This document shows, in pieces, positions 63,601 to 64,000 of a stretch of DNA of 64,000 nt. Location of the stretch: positions 186,001-250,000 of the forward strand of contig NZ_QETA01000006.1 of NCBI RefSeq assembly GCF_003123725.1, given 5' to 3'. Within the stretch, counting starts at the first letter, position 1, and the number at the start of each line of letters is the position of its first letter. The notes beneath the pieces are model-generated. The model did not search any database. It worked only from the letters and a program-made list of their open reading frames with translations, and was not told the DNA's origin. Made by a program: the position numbers and the translations under genes. This DNA comes from Corticimicrobacter populi. Its GTDB lineage: Bacteria > Pseudomonadota > Gammaproteobacteria > Burkholderiales > Burkholderiaceae_B.

Positions 63601-64000
63601 TCACCGAGGCGCGTGACACCTGGCGGCAGACCCAGGAGACGAAATTCAGGCAGAGTGGTCTGAGCGTGAGCGTGACCTCGCCGGTGATCAGCGCGGTGCA
63701 GATGGCCGATCAGATGAAGCAGGCTGCCGGCCATACCGGGGACGCCCGCATGCAGGCCCTGGCAGCCGGTGCGGCAGCGCTCAATGTCTACAACAATGCA
63801 GGGGCCATTGCGGATTCAGCCAGTGCGCTGGCCAATGGCAATCCGGCCCAGGCGGGCATCGGCATCAGTGTGACGGTCGGCAGCAGCAAGAGCAGCAGTT
63901 GGCAGGAAATGCGCGAGGATCAGGCCAGAGGTTCCAGTGTGCAGGCAGGAGGCGATGTGAGTCTGGTCGCAACCGGTGCCGATGCAAAGAGCAATATCCT
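57690..64000 (+). CDS. Two-partner secretion exoprotein, FhaB/CdiA family (C-terminus outside window)
   Basis: This giant filamentous exoprotein shows 2103 codons before the window ends. The start MNKNLYKVIFSAVRGQLIVVGE is an extended signal peptide region (ESPR), followed by a hydrophobic core (about 52-71). The TPS domain (about 80-330) has NEYRQFDVQEQGAILNN, NPWLARGEARVILNEV (in parts) and NPAGVQIDGGGF. Beta-helix repeats of about 20-25 residues rich in LDNRxGxI follow to about residue 1080. Residues about 1100-1590 break the repeat pattern and are rich in Tyr, Gln, Asp and Ala, resembling the receptor-binding/periplasmic region of CdiA. Repeats of the FHA-2 type (LxAGxDVxLxA) then run to the edge. 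Toxin and immunity parts cannot be seen, so contact-dependent inhibition is only possible, not shown. Confidence 0.9.
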   Translation, partial: MNKNLYKVIFSAVRGQLIVVGETARGLGKAGGRTTQGAVVLAGTSMPFFRLGLLSMAILLALAVVRPAEAQIVADPAAPGNQQPTILQAPNGVPLVNIQTPSAAGVSRNEYRQFDVQEQGAILNNSRREAQTQLGGWVQGNPWLARGEARVILNEVNSSDPSHLRGYVEVAGQRAEVVIANPAGVQIDGGGFINASRATITTGQPILQGGSLEGYRVQRGTIAIEGKGLDASSTDYTGLLARAVEVNAGVWANDLQVIAGASEVAAAGSAVDTARPGQGDPATGPVSGYALDVAALGGMYAGKIALVGTEAGLGVRNAGRIAASAGQVAISADGKLYNQGQILSSGGERADIVVRTSGEARNAGTLYAQGDAVIQASSDIVQDEQAVLAARADVRLQARGQDSRIVAARTSALAAGMEVDGRLAVQDQGNLSLEADGAVQVQGQILAQASLSVQGSEIDMRGSQSGARDIALQARAGDIDLSQADTIARDGAALQATDTVITAQGQLGANHITVQAQNLDNAGGRIAQREARTLHLELPGTLDNRDGQIVTAGDLDIRLGGDLDNRAGSLYAQGNSHIDSDRRVRNSGAIAAQGDLTLATETLESSTGSLLAAGVDGTGRFVDGARTLRAEARQAAQAQGQTAASGSVTLAGASVDVRGGQLSGAAIEIVAETGDIDAREATLSARDHLALRTQQTQRLDHRGGQMRARDIEVDTGVLDNQSGRIAGIERIRITAGQIDNREGVVAAGQAMALTAAGIDNRRGALQADEARLAVAQRLDNRDGLVSADGVLNLHDRDAADVQQRALAVDNRAGALLAGTRLDIAAARLSGDGQVLSSGDLAADLSQDYQHEAQGQLQANGAVALTSAGRIVNRGELAAGDSLTLRARQIDNTAQGRLLADKTTLHVLDRLDNRGLIDGAHTRIDAAHLNNTGTGRIYGDEVSIRADLLDNTAETVDGATTSAVIAARERLDIAAGTLRNTGHALVFSAGDMAVGGMLDAQYRATGLAGRIDNVGATIEALGNLRLGAAALENANADFRTTLEQVAGPESLLYIQPRGSTLKILAENLRWEGWSRAGQYRFKTDPPDNDSGVLGLSPVPRVGEQDCTGDEASEVCTPLAGADYPSHDPAWSYFSLPAPAAAPPRPTLAQPTAPDPAGQTACATGAGYDAQACGVYEAAWDTYRADQQAYDQAWAQYQTDHAQWQVESETRYEALDQAIATYNNRFAGNKIRDWTQYAVTRTEYETQVAVSDPGQILAGGALRLEGGHLVNDKSQIVAGGALEGDLERLDNIDAEGVHVVHEEGTSQYTYSRWRGGFKRYHQRRWGDRVAYLPADEVTSITLPVTRAEGDTQAQGSGYAPDAQASGGRVDDGSLTVELAALGERVTEVQAHAGPQAAVETARDQAAAALAQQAGAAGTGTQTPALIRTVASDTQLPDAGLYRRQPDPAARYLIETDTRFTDYRQWLSSDYMLAALSSDPTRMQKRLGDGFYEQRLIREQISQLTGRRYLQGHASDEEQYRTLMQAGLTYAQQWDLVPGVALTPAQMAQLTTDMVWLVARDVTLDDGTVQRVLAPQVYVRVQPGDLRGDGTLIAADQIDLALGSDLVNSGTIAGRSTVRIAADNIHNAGTIQGRDILLDARADLALLGGQVLAGQQLAALAGRDLHLESTVRSDANEAGASSFSRTNLDRVAGLYVLNPDAQGTLVASAGRDLTALGGVFSHAGVQGETRVLAGRDLTLSAVTVAQDENSVADSRNYLRQGSRQDVGSRIETAGDVRLQAGQDVRTVAATISSERGALGVAAGRDIDLQAGRDAQYLDEAHYHKHSGTLGSSSVATRDQLRSDTAQGSRLSAETIALQAGRDIGIEAGQIAADGDLSLRAGRDVAIEAGQDFHDENHFKETKRSGLMSSGIGFTIGSRQLSTDQDSTQASAAASTVGSVAGDVAIVAGGQYRQTGSDVLAPDGDVLIAAQDIAITEARDTWRQTQETKFRQSGLSVSVTSPVISAVQMADQMKQAAGHTGDARMQALAAGAAALNVYNNAGAIADSASALANGNPAQAGIGISVTVGSSKSSSWQEMREDQARGSSVQAGGDVSLVATGADAKSNI

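Overview
The window is a GC-rich stretch of about 64 kb of bacterial chromosome. The gene content and several conserved neighbourhoods point to a betaproteobacterium of the order Burkholderiales, most likely the Alcaligenaceae. The evidence is xerC-DUF484-dapF-two lpxL-like acyltransferases facing metK, hslVU, and a DksA that keeps only one zinc-finger cysteine. I cannot name the genus from sequence alone. I see no rRNA, tRNA, CRISPR array or insertion sequence. The genes are tightly packed and most starts carry a Shine-Dalgarno sequence.

Layout. (1) 1-4.1 kb: the start of nitrite reductase nirB on the minus strand, behind a strong sigma-54 promoter with an upstream NtrC-like site and a terminator-like leader hairpin. 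A 26-bp perfect palindrome separates it from a chuW/hutW-hutX-chuY operon for anaerobic haem breakdown. (2) 4.1-9.5 kb: hslVU protease, a MocR regulator facing a serine hydroxymethyltransferase gene, and dksA. (3) 9.5-16.2 kb: a zinc-homeostasis island with a His-rich COG0523 GTPase, zur, a previously uncalled His-rich small membrane protein, znuC, znuB, znuA, a DUF1007 protein and a NicO-family transporter. A near-perfect Zur box lies between zur and the znu operon. (4) 16.3-24.6 kb: ECF sigma factor, FecR, TonB receptor with an STN domain, a YncE-like beta-propeller, then a ZnuD-like zinc receptor with its own Zur-like box and a linked methyltransferase. A two-component system follows on the other strand. 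(5) 26.6-34.2 kb: two poorly known genes and the housekeeping block xerC, DUF484, dapF, two lpxL-like genes and metK. The metK leader can form two competing hairpins. (6) 34.2-55.6 kb: L-2-hydroxyglutarate oxidase, then a very large sulfur-scavenging locus. One apparent 14-gene minus-strand operon holds four MetQ-type binding proteins, one MetNI transporter, three DszC/SfnB-like flavoproteins, two luciferase-like monooxygenases, an FMN reductase, a sigma-54 activator with unusual core motifs and an amidohydrolase. Next to it are a binding-protein/dihaem-peroxidase pair and a divergent ssuACB-TPR operon. (7) 55.9-64 kb: a two-partner secretion system, an FhaC/CdiB-type transporter and an FhaB/CdiA-type giant exoprotein that runs off the window.

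How it fits together. Three nutrient-limitation programmes sit side by side. Zinc: Zur appears to control import across both membranes. Sulfur: FMN-dependent C-S bond cleavage is fed by several periplasmic binding proteins. Nitrogen: nirB is under nitrogen-type sigma-54 control. The most novel items are the small His-rich protein leading the znu operon, the metK leader switch, the four-MetQ sulfur operon with its odd activator, and the peroxidase/binding-protein pair beside ssuACB.
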